Below, piece by piece: positions 12,424-25,419 of a stretch of 64,000 bases of DNA. The position numbers and the translations under genes are program-made. The stretch's first letter is position 1, and each line of letters begins with the position of its first letter. The notes beneath the pieces are model-generated. The model saw only the letters and a list, made by a program, of their open reading frames with translations, had not been told where the DNA came from and did not search any database. Source of the DNA: Heliocidaris tuberculata (Eukaryota > Echinodermata > Echinoidea > Camarodonta > Echinometridae); assembly GCA_025618425.1 (NCBI GenBank), contig CM046844.1, positions 18,282,324 to 18,346,323 on the forward strand, read 5' to 3'.

Positions 12424-13880
12424 TAGGCTATAATACCTTCTTCAGAAATACACTTCTTCTTACTCCTTGACCTGTTAACCTTTCGTTATTTAGTCTTGTG
12501 CTATGGTTTTTCATTAATAAGCAGTGAAGTAATCATTATATAAAATAATAATGCCTTTTTACAACAGCTTTTAATACTCTCATTTGAAGCCCTTTTCTTG
12601 TTAATATCTTATGAATGTTTTTATTAATTTGAATTATTTTACAAACGTTGTATATACAATTTTACTTTATTTAAATTACTGTTGCAATTTGTATTAATAT
12701 TGTATTTCAATTGCTGTTGAACATGTTGAACGTGTACAATTTAGTCTGTGAACTTTTAATCATGTTTTAATAAACCTTCATTGAAATAAATTTAAAAAAA
12801 AAAGTTAGATAGTTGTGTGGAACTACCTTCTGAAAAGTTCTCTGTTCCATACGCCAAATTAAATAATAAATATTAACATCGAAAGTATCATTTTCTCTGT
12901 TATGTTTCTGATGCATGGTTTAGTAAGACTATCAGCTTAATGTTGATACCATCAATTACTATATTCAATTTCCCTGTGTAGTCGGTTTTTCCTAGACAAA
13001 ACACCCCGGGACTGCCCATATATTTACAGGGAGCTCTAGCAGGCGATACCGAAAAGGCGCGAAATAGAAACCAAGGACCGTGTCCTTTATTTGTCAGACA
13101 TATCCATCACGTAGGCCCATGAGCAGTAGATGAAAGTATTATCGTCCAAAGCATGACAAGAGTATAATACATAAACTCGAAATATGGAACGGGTTTTAAT
13201 CACATTAATCGGCATCATTGCGGCTCTGCATGCCTAATTAATACGTTAGCCAACCTCCTTCACACCAATTCCAACCCGACCAATTATTTTCCATTCGGGG
13301 TAAAGTAATTTTTTTGTTCGGTCTGTTGTCGGCCTCATTGATGTGACTGAGGTATAACGAAGCAAGCTTTCTTGGTCCGGAAGGATGGAGCCTGGTATTT
13401 AGTGTATGTACTTAATTTCGGCCTTTTCATCTCCACTGCAGTTTTTTGATAGTTTGGTGGGTCATTAAACCATTAATTCTATATCTCACTGGCATAGCTA
13501 TGGGAACACCCCACCCCTACCCTCCACGGAATGGCTATAAAAAAAAAAGAAAGAAGAAAAAAGAAAAAAAAAAGAGGGACAGAAAGAAAGGAAGAGTATA
13601 AGGAACGCAAAAAGGAGATTGCCACCCCGCTCACAACCTCTCCTCACTCTGTAGCTTTGTTATCTCATATTTATTCCACCTTATACATGATATATATTTC
13701 CGTTGGCCGTCCCCGTGACGCCAGTGTCTCATCAATAGCTGGACTAACGCTATCCCACAGCTATAGTTGATGTACAGTGGAATGCTAAAATATATATTAG
13801 TGTCGTCACCAAAATTACCGGCTAGCTTGTTATGAAAACCCTCTGGTAGTATATTTAAGTCGTCAACTTCAGTTTGATAT
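12424..13880. other. Noncoding stretch, nothing recognised
   Basis: AT-rich sequence with an A/G-rich tract near 13540-13610. The 79-codon open frame across that tract is lysine/glutamate from A/G repeats and has no other support. Confidence 0.5.
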
Positions 13881-14297
13881 TGGTGTTTCCATTTGGTGAC
13901 CCACTTTTTTCACGGAGGCTTTTTTCATGAGACACTTTCTGTGATTAGATTTTTTGCAAGTGAACATTCTTTAGCTATCTAATTGATTTTTCATTAGGAG
14001 AGGCTTGGTGGTCTAATTCCGTTTCTGTGATTTTTTTTTTTTTTTTTTTTTTGCTATTGAATATTCATTAGCTATCTAATAGATTTTTCAAAACGAGTTT
14101 CTGGTCATCTTTTCGTGGCGCACAAAAATACGATCAACTTTTTAAAAAGTTCCTGGAAATGACTCTTTCAGCGAGAAAATTTTAAAATGAGTTAACTTAG
14201 TGATCCCTGAGGTGTGTATTTTGATTTGGTAATATTGAAATGTTATGAAACTGACGTATATTTGTTCTCAGGATTTATTCTTTCTTCTTCTTCTTCT

Positions 14298-14350
<53 letters not shown>

Positions 14351-15014
14351 GTAACAGGGTTAAACTCTTTTTTTTTTCTAGCCGCAGCTGCCCGGGGACC
14401 TGCCGGGGCCTAATGCAAGGGGAAAATGCTGAATGCTCCGATCAGCAGCGTACATAAGAAAACACAAAATTGTCGTTAAACACGAAAAATTAAGAGAACA
14501 GAGATATAAAAAGCTGAATGTCTATAATTTATCTCTGCATTGTATCCATATCTTCTCAGACTTCTTCACTGAGAAAGAAACATTGAAGAACAAAAATACC
14601 CGTTTCTGCATAGGCATAGGACCAGAACTAGAAGTCAGGCCAAGGGGGGCTGTTTTTTATCTTAATCTCAAGAATTCCTAATTTTCGGGCAAAGAAGCTT
14701 TTGTTTTTGCTTGTCAGCTAGAATTTTATTGGTAGGCAAAATAAGCAGATGAAATTTCGGACGATCGGGGGATCGGTGCTCCTACGCATATGTGTGTCCG
14801 ACTCTGAATATGAAGATAATCAAATCATCTTTTTTTCAGAAAAAAAGATAAAATCAACTTGTACATAATTTTTTTTCTCTCAATATTGTGACTGCGTGTG
14901 TAAGATTAGAGATTCATGTCATTACCTTTCTGAAAGCCCCCATGTAAAGAGTGAATGGCAAAAAAAAGTGTGTCGGGGGTTTCTAAAAAAGTGGGTCACT
15001 AAATGGAAACACCC
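13881..15014. mobile_element. 1.1 kb element with ~29-bp inverted ends
   Basis: GGTGTTTCCATTTGGTGACC followed by CACTTTTTT on the left is matched on the right by AAAAAAGTGGGTCAC and AAATGGAAACACC. The interior has a diverged direct repeat near 13960-14095 (TTAGCTATCTAAT motif) and a long T/G homopolymer at 14300-14348. No transposase is visible. The class is unknown. Confidence 0.6.
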
Positions 15015-15112
15015 GTTCGATATTATGTTTTAAGCAAACATTATGCAACCTCCATCGTTCATACAATGATACGTCTTCCTCAACGGCTTTTCGTATTTCG
15101 CCTCAAGATAAA

Positions 15113-15152
15113 AAACAAACAAACAAACAAACAAACAAACAAACAAAAAAAC
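15113..15152. repeat. (AAAC)n microsatellite
   Basis: About eight AAAC units. Confidence 0.85.
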
Positions 15153-15339
15153 GACAACCTTGTTTAACCGCGGAATATGTTTCTCTTCAACGAAAAGTAA
15201 TCATTAATTTATTGCTACGCCATGTGGAGTAATAAAGATTCAAAAGCCAAGCCAAAATATGATGTGAAACGAACCCATTCATAAAATATCTTAATCAGAT
15301 AACCTTAGAAGGACTTGATGAACAGAGGTGTAAATATAG

Positions 15340-15545
15340 TCTGAGAGGGAGAGAGATTTAGAGACAAACGAGACGAGAAGAAAGAGAGAGAGAAAGAGAG
15401 AGAGAGATAGAATGGGTAGAGGAGGGAGCGATAGAGACAGATAGATAGTGAGATTGAGATAAAAAAAATAGTGATAAATGGAGAGAGAGAGAGAAAGAGA
15501 TAGGGTGTACGTGCGTGCGTATTGTGGGTGTGGGTGTGTGTGTGC

Positions 15546-15579
<34 letters not shown>

Positions 15580-15580
15580 G
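15340..15580. repeat. GA-rich / GT minisatellite
   Basis: GAGA tracts interspersed with GATA and GTGTG. The long leucine/serine frames on the minus strand here come from this repeat. Confidence 0.8.
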
Positions 15581-16035
15581 AATGTATATATGACGTAGAA
15601 ACAAGCGTGAGAAGTGAGGGAATACCCTTTATAGGAACATGTACATAATGAATCATCCTTTGTATGTCAAAATATCAGCTAGTCGAGTTGTTTACTGAGG
15701 GCTTCATATCGATCTAGATCCTTATTTTTAGGGTTTGAGTGCATTTCTTGGTCAGTCTTTTCAGGCGTCAACAACTAGTTGACATTAGTATAAGGACGTA
15801 GGACAGCACAGCGTCTGACAAAAGTGTGTTTGGCATAAAAAATGGAGGAATCTCTGCATGGGTGTCGATCCCAGGAGGGATGGGGGTATATATCCCCCCC
15901 CCCAAAAAAAAAAAAAAAAGAAAAAGAAAATTGAGGTGGGGTAGGCCTGTATTATCACCCCCCCCCATATTTTTGGATAAAATAAATAAGAATTATGATA
16001 GATTAACTTAAAAATAATGATTACCCAAGCTCATT

Positions 16036-16268
16036 GGCTCATATTCTGAATCTAAGTTAAACCAGAGCTTTAATTTATAAAACTGACTTAAATCGCAAGT
16101 CCAGTTTAAATTTCTGTACAAAGTTAAGCCACACTAGACTGGAGTTTAAGTTAAACCGGAGTTCAAAATGTGATTTTCTAAAACTCTGGTTTAAAGGGAA
16201 GGTTTAGACTGCGTTTAAACCACACTTAGACCACGGTTTAAGTTAAACCGGAGTTCAGAATACGGGCC
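16036..16268. repeat. MITE with AAGTTAAACC inverted ends
   Basis: GGCTCATATTCTGAATCTAA on the left is mirrored by GTTCAGAATACGGGCC on the right. The interior is built from repeated TTAAGTTAAACCGGAGTT-type units in both orientations, so the whole element is a degenerate palindrome. Confidence 0.75.
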
Positions 16269-17846
16269 ATTATGTTTGATCTTGAAATACCATCACATTC
16301 TTTAATGATTAGAAGTAAGGAAATAAGAATGCCATAATTTCAGATCGAAGATATCGAAGAAAATTCGTTCGCTCTCATTGTTATTTTGTTGTATTTGCCG
16401 TGACTTTAGACAACATCTAATCACACAGAAAACCATTTTGAGATGCTCCAAAATGCAAGTTTTCCCGCTCGGTCGCTTCGCTCCCTCGCCGGTCATCCCC
16501 CTAATGATGAACACGGACGCCAAGAAAAATGAATACCGGTGCATGTTTTTAAAATTTTATTCAAACCCTTTCTCCCCGCTCTCCCTTTCGTGATATAATG
16601 AAGCGATTAGAGTAGGATACTGAAGTAGTAAGGTTTTACCTTTATTAATAGGGTAATGTAATGTTATTACGCGATCAGTGGTTCTTTATGATAATTTAGT
16701 GGAAAAAGTAGGTCGTGGTCGTAGTGACGTAACCAGGATATTTGTCAGGGGGATGGCAGAGGGGGACACCGCTTCATTAGTATTTATTCTGCGTGGCTAT
16801 GGAGTGAAAACGAAGTACGGACATAGACATTCTAATGCATTACAGAGCTATTACGCAGATTTACTAAACATCAAAAAATTTGTAGGGGCACCTGGCCCAA
16901 CATGTTAAAAATGAAAATGAAATGAAATAAAATCTAAATCTGAAATCTGAAATCTGGACAACGATTTACCTGTGATCGAGGTGAGTCTTACAAATCTTAA
17001 TATAAAGAATGTGTAATGAGGGCATTTTCCTGATACATATTTAATTGCTAAATCTCAATTTTCGATCCGTGATAATACACACATTTGCAAGTAGAGGATA
17101 AAATGGTTAGACATTATGTCGATATGTACACAATAGAGGGGTATATGACACTCATGACCTTAACATGACTCGGGGATGCAATCATTTTACTCTATTGTAT
17201 TACACATGATTCGTGGGTATATGCGTCGATCGCAAATTATTCGAGCCAAAAACGAGAGGAGAGAGAGAGAGAGAGAGAGAGACCGGGGGGGGGGGGGGAT
17301 TCTGAGTCAAAATGCATCCTCCGTCATGGATGATGAAAGAAGGAGTAAGGATAAATAGATGACAAAGGGAAATAGATAAAATGAAGAGAAGAGAAGTAGA
17401 AAGAACGGGGAAAGGGGAAAAGGAAGAAATAGTCATGAAAAAATGGAACATGAAAAAGGGACATGTAGAAGAGGATGAATTCCACCCTTCAGACATTAGC
17501 TCTTTGCCAATGTCGGATAAGCCTTATCGTCAGAACTTGATCGCGTAGCAATATTGGGCCATTTTCGATATGTATTTATTAATGCTTACCTCTTTGTCAA
17601 ATTCTTTGTCAAAATGTCCAACCTAGCAATCTGCATTTTGCCTATTTGAATACAATCACCCTTTTCAGGTGAATGTAATGGTTTGTCTCAAGGCAAACAT
17701 GTATATATGAATACATTATGAAAATGGTCTATTGTTCAAGAAGGTGTGTCCTGCAAAGGCGTGTTACATCTCATGCATCGTGCATTGTCTGAAAGATCAC
17801 AACTCCAAATGAAACGTCATCCTTTCTTTTTTAATTCTCTTCACAG

Positions 17847-18090
17847 GTCGTGACATTTCTAAATCTTCTTTACCAGTTCTTCGACTCCTGCATCGAAAAA
17901 TACGACGTCTACAAGGTCGAAACCATCGGTGACGCTTACATGGTCGTCAGCGGTGTTCCCGTACGTAACGGGGATCGACACGCCTTCGAGATCGCCTCGC
18001 TCGCTCTCGATATGATCCAAGGTGTTCAAACCTTCAGGATACCCCATCTGCCATCTGAGAGAATTCTAATGAGGATCGGTGCACACACAG
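17847..18090 (+). CDS. Guanylate cyclase catalytic domain, exon 1 of the 4 seen
   Basis: This exon encodes the middle of a class III guanylate cyclase domain, which converts GTP to cGMP. The acceptor is TTCACAG|GT and the donor CACAG|GTAAG; the exon is 244 nt and ends in phase 1. Numbering residues from this exon, [16 protein letters not shown] covers 21-36: the Glu at 25 is the guanine-selective residue of guanylate cyclases and the Asp at 29 is one of the two metal-binding aspartates. The exon ends at RIGAHTG. The wording is closest to membrane receptor cyclases (natriuretic/egg-peptide-receptor type). The upstream part with the first metal Asp (the SDIVGF-type motif), the kinase-like region and the receptor domain is not in view. 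I saw no exon for it in 1-17846, so it probably lies upstream of the window behind a long intron. The four exons give 203 residues. Confidence 0.93.
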
Positions 18091-18117
18091 GTAAGAACTT
18101 CTGAATTTTGGACCTTG

Positions 18118-18469
<352 letters not shown>

Positions 18470-18470
<1 letters not shown>

Positions 18471-18720
18471 CGGTTATTGTACAGCGCATAATACATTTTT
18501 ATCAATGTCTCTGTGCGCTTCCTAAGAGCTTTGGATTATTATCCCGGCTCAGCCTAGCTGCCCTAAATAAAGGCGCTGAAGCTTCAAGGAACAGAGTGCT
18601 TCAGGTACCCATTTACTATCTTGGTCAAGAGAGGCGAATTTAGATTAATGTCATGCCAAAGGACGTTATTACCGGGCTGGGATTCGAACCCCGTACCTTG
18701 TGAACATACACTAAATGTTA
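18470..18720 (-). mobile_element. CR1/L2-like LINE (or LINE-dependent SINE) 3' fragment
   Basis: Read on the minus strand this ends in GCGCTGTACAATAACCGAG followed by ATT repeats. That is the same layout as the 3' end of the full LINE at 36310-36344 (GCGCTATATAAGAATG, then ATT repeats). A GGTTCGAATCCCAGCC block resembles a tRNA-type B box. It is truncated and has no coding. Confidence 0.65.
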
Positions 18721-19228
18721 CCTGATATTTTGATTCTATAATGAGATTGCATTTTACACCTTTTACTTTATTTCTATTAAACTCCCCACCCAACCCCCAA
18801 CCCCCCCCCACACACACACACATACGACACACCTAATTACACACACATCCACCCCTCACAATCAAATCGTTTCACCAACGCCTCTGTCTGAAGACTGCAT
18901 CTTCGATGTATTGAAATGGGTCAAATTGAATTATTTTCTGTGTTTGTTATGAAATGCTACAGTACATCAAATCTGTGTTTTTTTTTCTTTTCTATATCTA
19001 CCTGTCGTTAACTACCAATAATCCAATCAATAATACACTGATAACAAATCATTTTATTATTAATGAAATTATTTCTACGTCATTCTATTATAAAACACGA
19101 TCATATTGATAAATCATTTTAACTGTCATGTATACATTTTCTATTTCCTTGAATTGTAAAAAAATCTGAATTCATATTGAATAATTCATGTCAAATAAAA
19201 TGAAATCTCATCGTCAACCTCCAAACAG

Positions 19229-19327
19229 GTCCTTGTGCTGCTGGTGTGGTGGGTTCAAAGATGCCTAGGTATTGCCTGTTCGGAGATACAGTCAACACAG
19301 CCTCCAGGATGGAGTCAAACAGCTATC
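19229..19327 (+). CDS. Guanylate cyclase catalytic domain, exon 2 of 4
   Basis: The acceptor is CCAAACAG|GT and the donor ATC|GTGAGT; 99 nt, entering with two bases of a split Gly codon and leaving after one base. It encodes PCAAGVVG, then [19 protein letters not shown]. The Cys in RYCLFGD is the second guanine-specificity residue. The Asn and Arg of NTASR are the transition-state residues of class III cyclases. All are intact, so the visible part of the active site is functional guanylate-type, not adenylate-type. Phase matches the exon before and after. Confidence 0.93.
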
Positions 19328-19943
19328 GTGAGTACCACTGCGATGATCAGTTTGACAGTTCTAACGTAAAAATATTTCATCACTGTTGTATTCCATAACA
19401 CATTAGTTTCTTTTCCCTTTTAAGGACAGAACAATATCACCAACATGTGAAGGAGACAAACGTTCCATTTTGCACCCTTATCTGTGACGAGACATGAAGA
19501 TGAATTGTCTTCCTGCAAGTCAACTCCAAACTTTTTCGAAAGAGCAATACATATTGCAGTTGCAGCTTTCCTGTAAGGTATGCTTATAAGAGCATGGAGT
19601 TCATGTCCTGGCGATTATTGATCGAACCCCCCCCCCCCCCCCCCTCCCCGAATCACTCTTTTTATGCTTGACATAATAATTTGCTGTAATTTGCTATTTT
19701 ATACAACACGTAGTGTTAACATCAGTTAAAGAGGGCTATAATCAATAGATATACAGTGCGTCGCAGAAAAAAAAAACGAAACCGTAAAACAAAGGATTAT
19801 TGTGACCACACTATGTGCTCTATGATAATAATGATATACTATAATTTTGACTATAAGTTACTAGAAACGGAATTATAATGCTGTAAATGGTGAATAGGCA
19901 CCAAGTACAGGTATATTTACTTTCCAAAACAGACTTTAATATA

Positions 19944-20964
19944 CAGTGCGTCCCAGAAAAACACGAAACCCTCAAACAAATGCTTATTGTGGCCACACCT
20001 TGTTCTCCATGACAATAATTATCTATATTTTCCATAAACTAAAAGTATTATGCTTTTAAATGATACCTTGATAGGATCCAAACGTACGTGCTTTTTAATA
20101 CCGAGCAGCAGCATTTTGAAAATGACATGTAAAAACTCAATTTTGCCGGATTTGGGTAAAACCGTGAAGACGTTAGTATGACATGCCAAAATGACTAAAG
20201 GGAAGTACGTGAAATTCCTTTGTGGGATGGCATGCATTCTATCAGAAATTCATAAAACACAGGTCACTTCCAATTTCCAGTGGTGGCAGGGGCATACGCC
20301 CCGCAAATTTCAAAACTCAATGAATATCCCTCAAAATATGAAAAAGTGCCCTTCGTGTGATGGAAAAGGTGCCCCTCCTCAGGTGGGAAATTGCCATAAT
20401 CTTGATATTTGTTCTGCCTTATGTGCCCTTTCTACCTTGAATTTCCAATTGATGACAGTGGAAAGTGCCTCTTCCTTTGCTTTTATGACAATATCATCTT
20501 TCTATCGGCTTTGTTCTAAAAAAAAAACTTCAGTTCAGAATAATGCAAAACAAATTGCTTTTCATGTCGATTGCAGGTACCATTCCAATACAAAACGTGC
20601 CCTTTCTTTATCCCCCAAATCGGCAATACATTGACCATCCTTCATTTTATGATGAGGGCACTATCTTAACCTCATTATTGAAAGAAACAGATGAAAACAG
20701 TGTTCTCATAGAGTTTTAGCAGTCATGTTTTTGTGGGTCATGTTCGTTTTGACGGTTTTACCCAAATCCGGCACAAATGAGTTTTACATGTCATTTTCAA
20801 CATGCTGCTGCTCGGTAAAGCATGTATGGATGGATGCCATCAAGGTATCATTTAAAAGCATAATACTTCTAGTTTATGGAAAATAGATAATTATTGTCAT
20901 AGAACACAAAGTGTGGTCACAATAACCCTTTGTTTTAGGGTTTCGTTTTTTCTGGGACGCAGTG
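19944..20964. mobile_element. 1.0 kb Tc1/mariner-like nonautonomous element
   Basis: The left arm (19944-20175) and right arm (20745-20964) are about 220-bp inverted copies, with termini CAGTGCGTCCCAGAAAAAC and TTTTTTCTGGGACGCAGTG. The interior (20190-20640) holds a 147-codon open frame with no transposase motif, so this is probably a MITE-like derivative. It is the same terminal family as 8722-12421. A TA precedes the left end; the right flank is altered. Confidence 0.75.
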
Positions 20965-20974
20965 CATTGTGCAT

Positions 20975-21009
<35 letters not shown>

Positions 21010-21557
21010 GGGGGGGGGGGGGGTTATATTAGATATAGGGATATTTAGAAGCAGCTCTCTTTCAAACATTCGTCTGTTTTAATGCGGGAGGGAAAATCTG
21101 AAAGCTTTAAAACAAAATCTTCTTTTTTCCATACATGTAGGCATGCGAGAAGGCATTAGCCTGTCTAGCACAAGGCATAACTCGGCGAATATTTCGGAAA
21201 ATATCACGAGACCTGGAACATGCAATGAATAAAAGCCTTGCGTAGCTAGGGGCGTGGCCTGGCGTGTAAACAATTGCTCTCGCTCACTCTCCACAAATTC
21301 TAACGATTTGACCAGTAATATTTAGGACTAGAAATTTTTACAGGGATGAAACATTGGAGATTCAAATACATCAAGAATAACAATTTCCCCAAATTTGGTA
21401 TTTTTCACGATTTTCCACTTTTTCTCTAGTTCTAGCCAAGCGACTTCTGTCTCATTTTGATGTGACGGGTCACAAATGTACTTATGCTCAAAAGTCTAAT
21501 ATATTCTTAATCATTGGCCTGTATCACTTTATGAATAAAATATCAGAAAAGGGTTTA

Positions 21558-22526
21558 CAGCCCTGGAAAAAAATTATTAGACCAGCTCCATTTTGGGGTA
21601 TATGAGTAGTGTTAAGTCCATTGTCTATGGAAGTAGGAAAATGATTATCAACAGTTAATACATGATTACTGGACTACTACTAACTAGAACAATTACACCT
21701 ATGACTTTTTACCCTAGAACAGTTACCACTAGGACGACTACAGCCAGGACAAATTGTCCCTGACAAATTTCCCCAGACAATTACAACACCCCTTTTTTCC
21801 ATGAGAAAGAGTTTTTGGACCACCTAATATACTATAAATGTCTGAGAGGATGAATTTCAAGTGTTACTACTCTTGGTCTGAGCACCTTCTCATTAATCTA
21901 CTGAGACCAGTACGTGTGACATCAAAATTAAAGGTATTAGAAAATTAATTTAATGAAACAAAAAAACAAAAAACAAAAAAAATTGCAGCATGAATGAGCT
22001 GCTGTGAGGAAAAAACAACAACACTTTATTGCCAGAATGCCAAAAGGCATGACTGCTATCATCAAATGTAGCGATTTTCCACCAAGAACTGAACACACTG
22101 CCTCCAGAGGAGTGGACATGGCTTTACGAGAAAATCAGGCATACCCCCTGGACAATTATCCCCAGACCACTTCTGTCAGGACATTTTTTCCACCCCTACC
22201 CCTGGAGAGTATCCCTGAGGACAGTTCGCATCTAGGATATTTACATTCTGTTAGTTGTTCGAAAGTTCTATCCGTTAGGGTGCCCTTAGAAGTAATTATC
22301 CTTCAGCAAAAATTGTCCGGGGTTAATTGTCCTAGGGGCAATTACCCTGGCGGTAATTGACCGGGGGATTAGTTATTACATGAGCTAATTGTTTTGGGGA
22401 GTATTCATCCACTCATTATGAGTTAGCTAGTAGAAATCATTCTGAAAATTCAATTACTGATATAGCCAACACTTGCCATATAGGCCTTTATAAGGAGCTG
22501 GTCTAATAATTGTTTCCAGGCCGCTG
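21558..22526. mobile_element. TA-flanked inverted-repeat element, 969 bp
   Basis: The ends are CAGCCCTGGAAA then ATTATTAGACCAGCTCC, with the complement at 22496-22526, and TA lies on each side. This is the hallmark of Tc1/mariner insertions. The interior contains tandem-like blocks around GGACAATT and CCCCAGAC and no transposase. The 118-codon frame at 22004-22360 resembles nothing known to me. Confidence 0.75.
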
Positions 22527-23227
22527 TAAATCAAGACAAGGGCTTGCCTGGCAGAGCAGAACATAATTTATACAACGCGCATTCTGACTATTGAAGTCCA
22601 ATATCTCAAAGCAGGTGAATGCATAGTTTGTCACTATTGACGCCCGGGAAAGTTATCATCCATGAATTTGAATTAATTTGCTCCGTCGCGTACGTCATAG
22701 TACCAAGAAAATAGATTTCTATTTAGTAAAATAGTAATTTTCAAAGAAATATAAAACACATTTTCGTTTTTAGAATATATGTACATATCTGTTAAATATT
22801 TTAAATCTCAAATTGGATTTTGTATCAGGAAGAAATACAACTTTGCATTCGGATTAAAAATATCTTTATGTCTACATCAAGAAAATGGCAGCCCCCAGGG
22901 ATCGCTAGCAGACGATAAATTTTGCTGAGAAAATCTTGATTTACACCCATCTTCAATGCAAAACTACATAGGACAACAAGAAGGAATAGATTACATCTTG
23001 GAATATAAACACATTTATATTTTGAGGTTAATTCCCCTTTAAAAACAAATATTCAAGTTTCCAATATCGCGATGTCAAGTTGTGAAGCATACGTGTCTAA
23101 ACTTAGTCTGTGTGTGTGACATTAAAAGTTACTTTAAAAGTTACTTTTCTCTTTAAAAATATGGAGAATGAATTATAACAAGAAAACAGCTATTCATTAT
23201 CACTTATTGTCTTTAATTTGTTTCCAG

Positions 23228-23319
23228 CCATGAAAATCCACATCAGTGATGATTTCAAAACAGTTCTGGATTCAATCGGAGGTTTTCAGACCGAACCAAG
23301 GGGAATCATAGAGGTCAAA
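23228..23319 (+). CDS. Guanylate cyclase catalytic domain, exon 3 of 4
   Basis: The acceptor is TTTCCAG|CC and the donor GTCAAA|GTAAGT; 92 nt. It completes the split Pro codon, then encodes MKIHISDDFKTVLDSIGGF and ends at RGIIEVK. This matches the C-terminal part of the cyclase fold, where family members read KIHLS...FE...RG.VE(V/M)KGKG. It leaves in phase 0, as the next exon requires. Confidence 0.93.
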
Positions 23320-23639
23320 GTAAGTATTTTAATTAGCTAAATGATAATTATTCTAATACTACAAATCTATCTCTCTCTCTCTCTCTCTTAAAGGGTACCT
23401 GAGGCCTGAAAAAATAATTTGTGTATAGTTAGCTTACACAAAATCAACCCCAGAAAACTTAACACGACATTCAACGGTGACAGCATACAGGAGATATTGA
23501 TTTTTGAAAATAAAATACCCCCCAAAATTAATATAAATAAGACATGAGCAAAGAATAATCGATCGATCACGATAGCTCACTTAACGATATATCGATTCAG
23601 GAACGTGTTCACTTTCAATTTTAGATTCGATAAATGTAT

Positions 23640-24145
23640 TTTGCGACTTAGTTCTAATTTATTTGTTGTTTCATTCGGTCTATAGATTCTTTGTAATTTA
23701 TGCGCCAAACCAATTTTCTATTCGATTTAAACGTTTTGAGCTGAATACTTGATTCATCTGTTGTTTTCTTTTGGGTTGTAGATTCTCCATAAATTACGCG
23801 CCAACTGAATTTTCAGTTCGATAAAAACAGTTTGCGTTGTATACTTCATCCATTTAATGTTTTGTTTGGGTTGTATATTATGATTATCCATTAGTTAAGC
23901 GCCAAATCGATTTCCAATTCGATTAAATAAAAAAAAAAAAAAAAATTGCGTTGTATACTTCATTCATTTCATATTTTATTTGGGTTGTAGGCCTATATTA
24001 TCCCTAAGTTAAGCGCCAAATCAATTTTTGATTCGATAAATGTATTTTGCGTCTTAGTTCTAATTTGTTTGTTGTTTCATTTGGTCTGTAGATTCTTTGT
24101 AATTTATTCGCCAAACCAATGTTATATTCGACATAAAAGGCGTGA
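23640..24145. repeat. ~100-bp tandem repeat, block 1
   Basis: Each unit has a TTGTTGTTT(C/T)ATTTGG motif, a GTAGATT(C/A)T block, an A(A/G)TTA(C/T)GCGCCAAATC block and AATTCGATAAAAAC. About five diverged units are visible. Confidence 0.75.
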
Positions 24146-25419
24146 TTCGGGGGGGGGGGGGTGCGATCAATAATCGCCAGGACATGAACTCTATGCTTTT
24201 AAGCACACCTTATAGGAAAGCTGCAACTGAAAAGTTTGGAGATACCTTGCAGGAAGAAAGGAAAATGTCAAACAAAAGATTTGTTTGTTGTAGCGTGGCT
24301 TTAAATACTTCCTGGTTTTATTACTGCATCATTAGAAAGCAAAGAGAGAGAAAAAAAATTAGCTTTCAAAGAGAGAGCAAAGACCAGAAGGCATTGTGTC
24401 AAGTTTCACTTTCAAGGTGGGTGAAAGAAAAGACATTCAATAATAGCCATTTAAAACGCTGCGGGTATAATTATGCGAAATTTTCATGAAATTGTAGTTC
24501 CTTGTTCTAATTGTAAGAAATACAGAATTATATTTTAATCTATTTTTTTCAATTAGATATCACGTAAAGTTCATGTAAATACCAATTTAATTATATTTGA
24601 ACAACTGAAAGTGATTGTTTTTTCTTATAGTTAGAACATGGACCTACAGTTTCCTGGTTGAATGAAAGTACATGTAGAACTTTCATGGAAAAATGGCTTG
24701 GATTGCGTAATAATTATGGCAATTTTCCATGAATTTATGCTAATTATTCATATGCAAATTACCCAAAGTTGCTTTTTCGGCAACAAAGTTGCTTTTTCGG
24801 CAACAAAGCTGAAACTGTTCGAAGACCACATTCACGGATCTATATATATATATTTAAAAAAAAAAATTAAAAAAAAAACTGAAACGAAAAGAACTTTTCT
24901 AGGTTTTTAAAATGTAAAATCGACTATATACCAGCATAAAATCATAACAAATAGCACGGTAAAGACGGAATAAGTCGATGCGAGAAGCCTTTTCAGTGGC
25001 TTGAAACTACTTACTTACCTACCCATTAAAGCGTTAGAAATCATGACTTATATGAATTAAAACTTATGTTTTCATGAGAAGAGACCCTAAAGGAACGTAG
25101 AAAGTAGTTTTTATTCAAATTGATAAACGGTTAATAGTGATTACGGACTTTTAAAAAATCTAGTTGGCATTAAAGATGAAAAACTGGTGCATGAAGACAA
25201 AATGGAAGTCAAACTTCGGAAGCGTCTTTCTGGAAGAAATACTTTTCCAGAGCCCTACTATTCTCGAGTTTCAAAAGCCATTATCTCCACTAATACTCTC
25301 TCTCTAGAGTTGACCTTTATATCAAATTAACGCTCATGAAATGAAGAATAATAATCATTAATAAAGTTAAATTTGAAAAAATGCGACTTCTGTCTCATTT
25401 TGACGTGACGGGTCACATA
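24146..25419. other. Segment separating the two repeat blocks
   Basis: Unrelated to the flanking 100-bp repeat. It contains a direct doublet at about 24769-24805 (AAAGTTGCTTTTTCGGCAAC twice) and a GACTTCTGTCTCATTTTGA block at its right edge that is also found at 21431-21449. It is probably an insertion, but I could not define its ends. Confidence 0.5.

Larger units (their letters stand above)
19328..23227. other. Intron of the cyclase gene, repeat-filled
   Basis: This 3.9 kb intron holds a solo Tc1/mariner-like end (near 19754), a 1.0 kb TA-type element (19944-20964), a T/G homopolymer pair at 20983-21023 and a second TA-flanked element (21558-22526). No additional exon is seen, and the flanking exon phases join without one. 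Confidence 0.75.

Noticed and set aside
15291..15656. 121- and 99-residue minus-strand open frames
   Set aside because: Leucine/serine-rich translation of GA/TC repeat; two frames are open at once, as expected for a low-complexity tract.
20191..20634. 147-residue open frame inside the 1.0 kb TA element
   Set aside because: No transposase motif (no DD-E/D spacing or helix-turn-helix) and not recognisable. Probably incidental.
22004..22360. 118-residue open frame in the TA-flanked element
   Set aside because: Built partly from repeated CCCCAG/GGACAATT blocks; no known domain.
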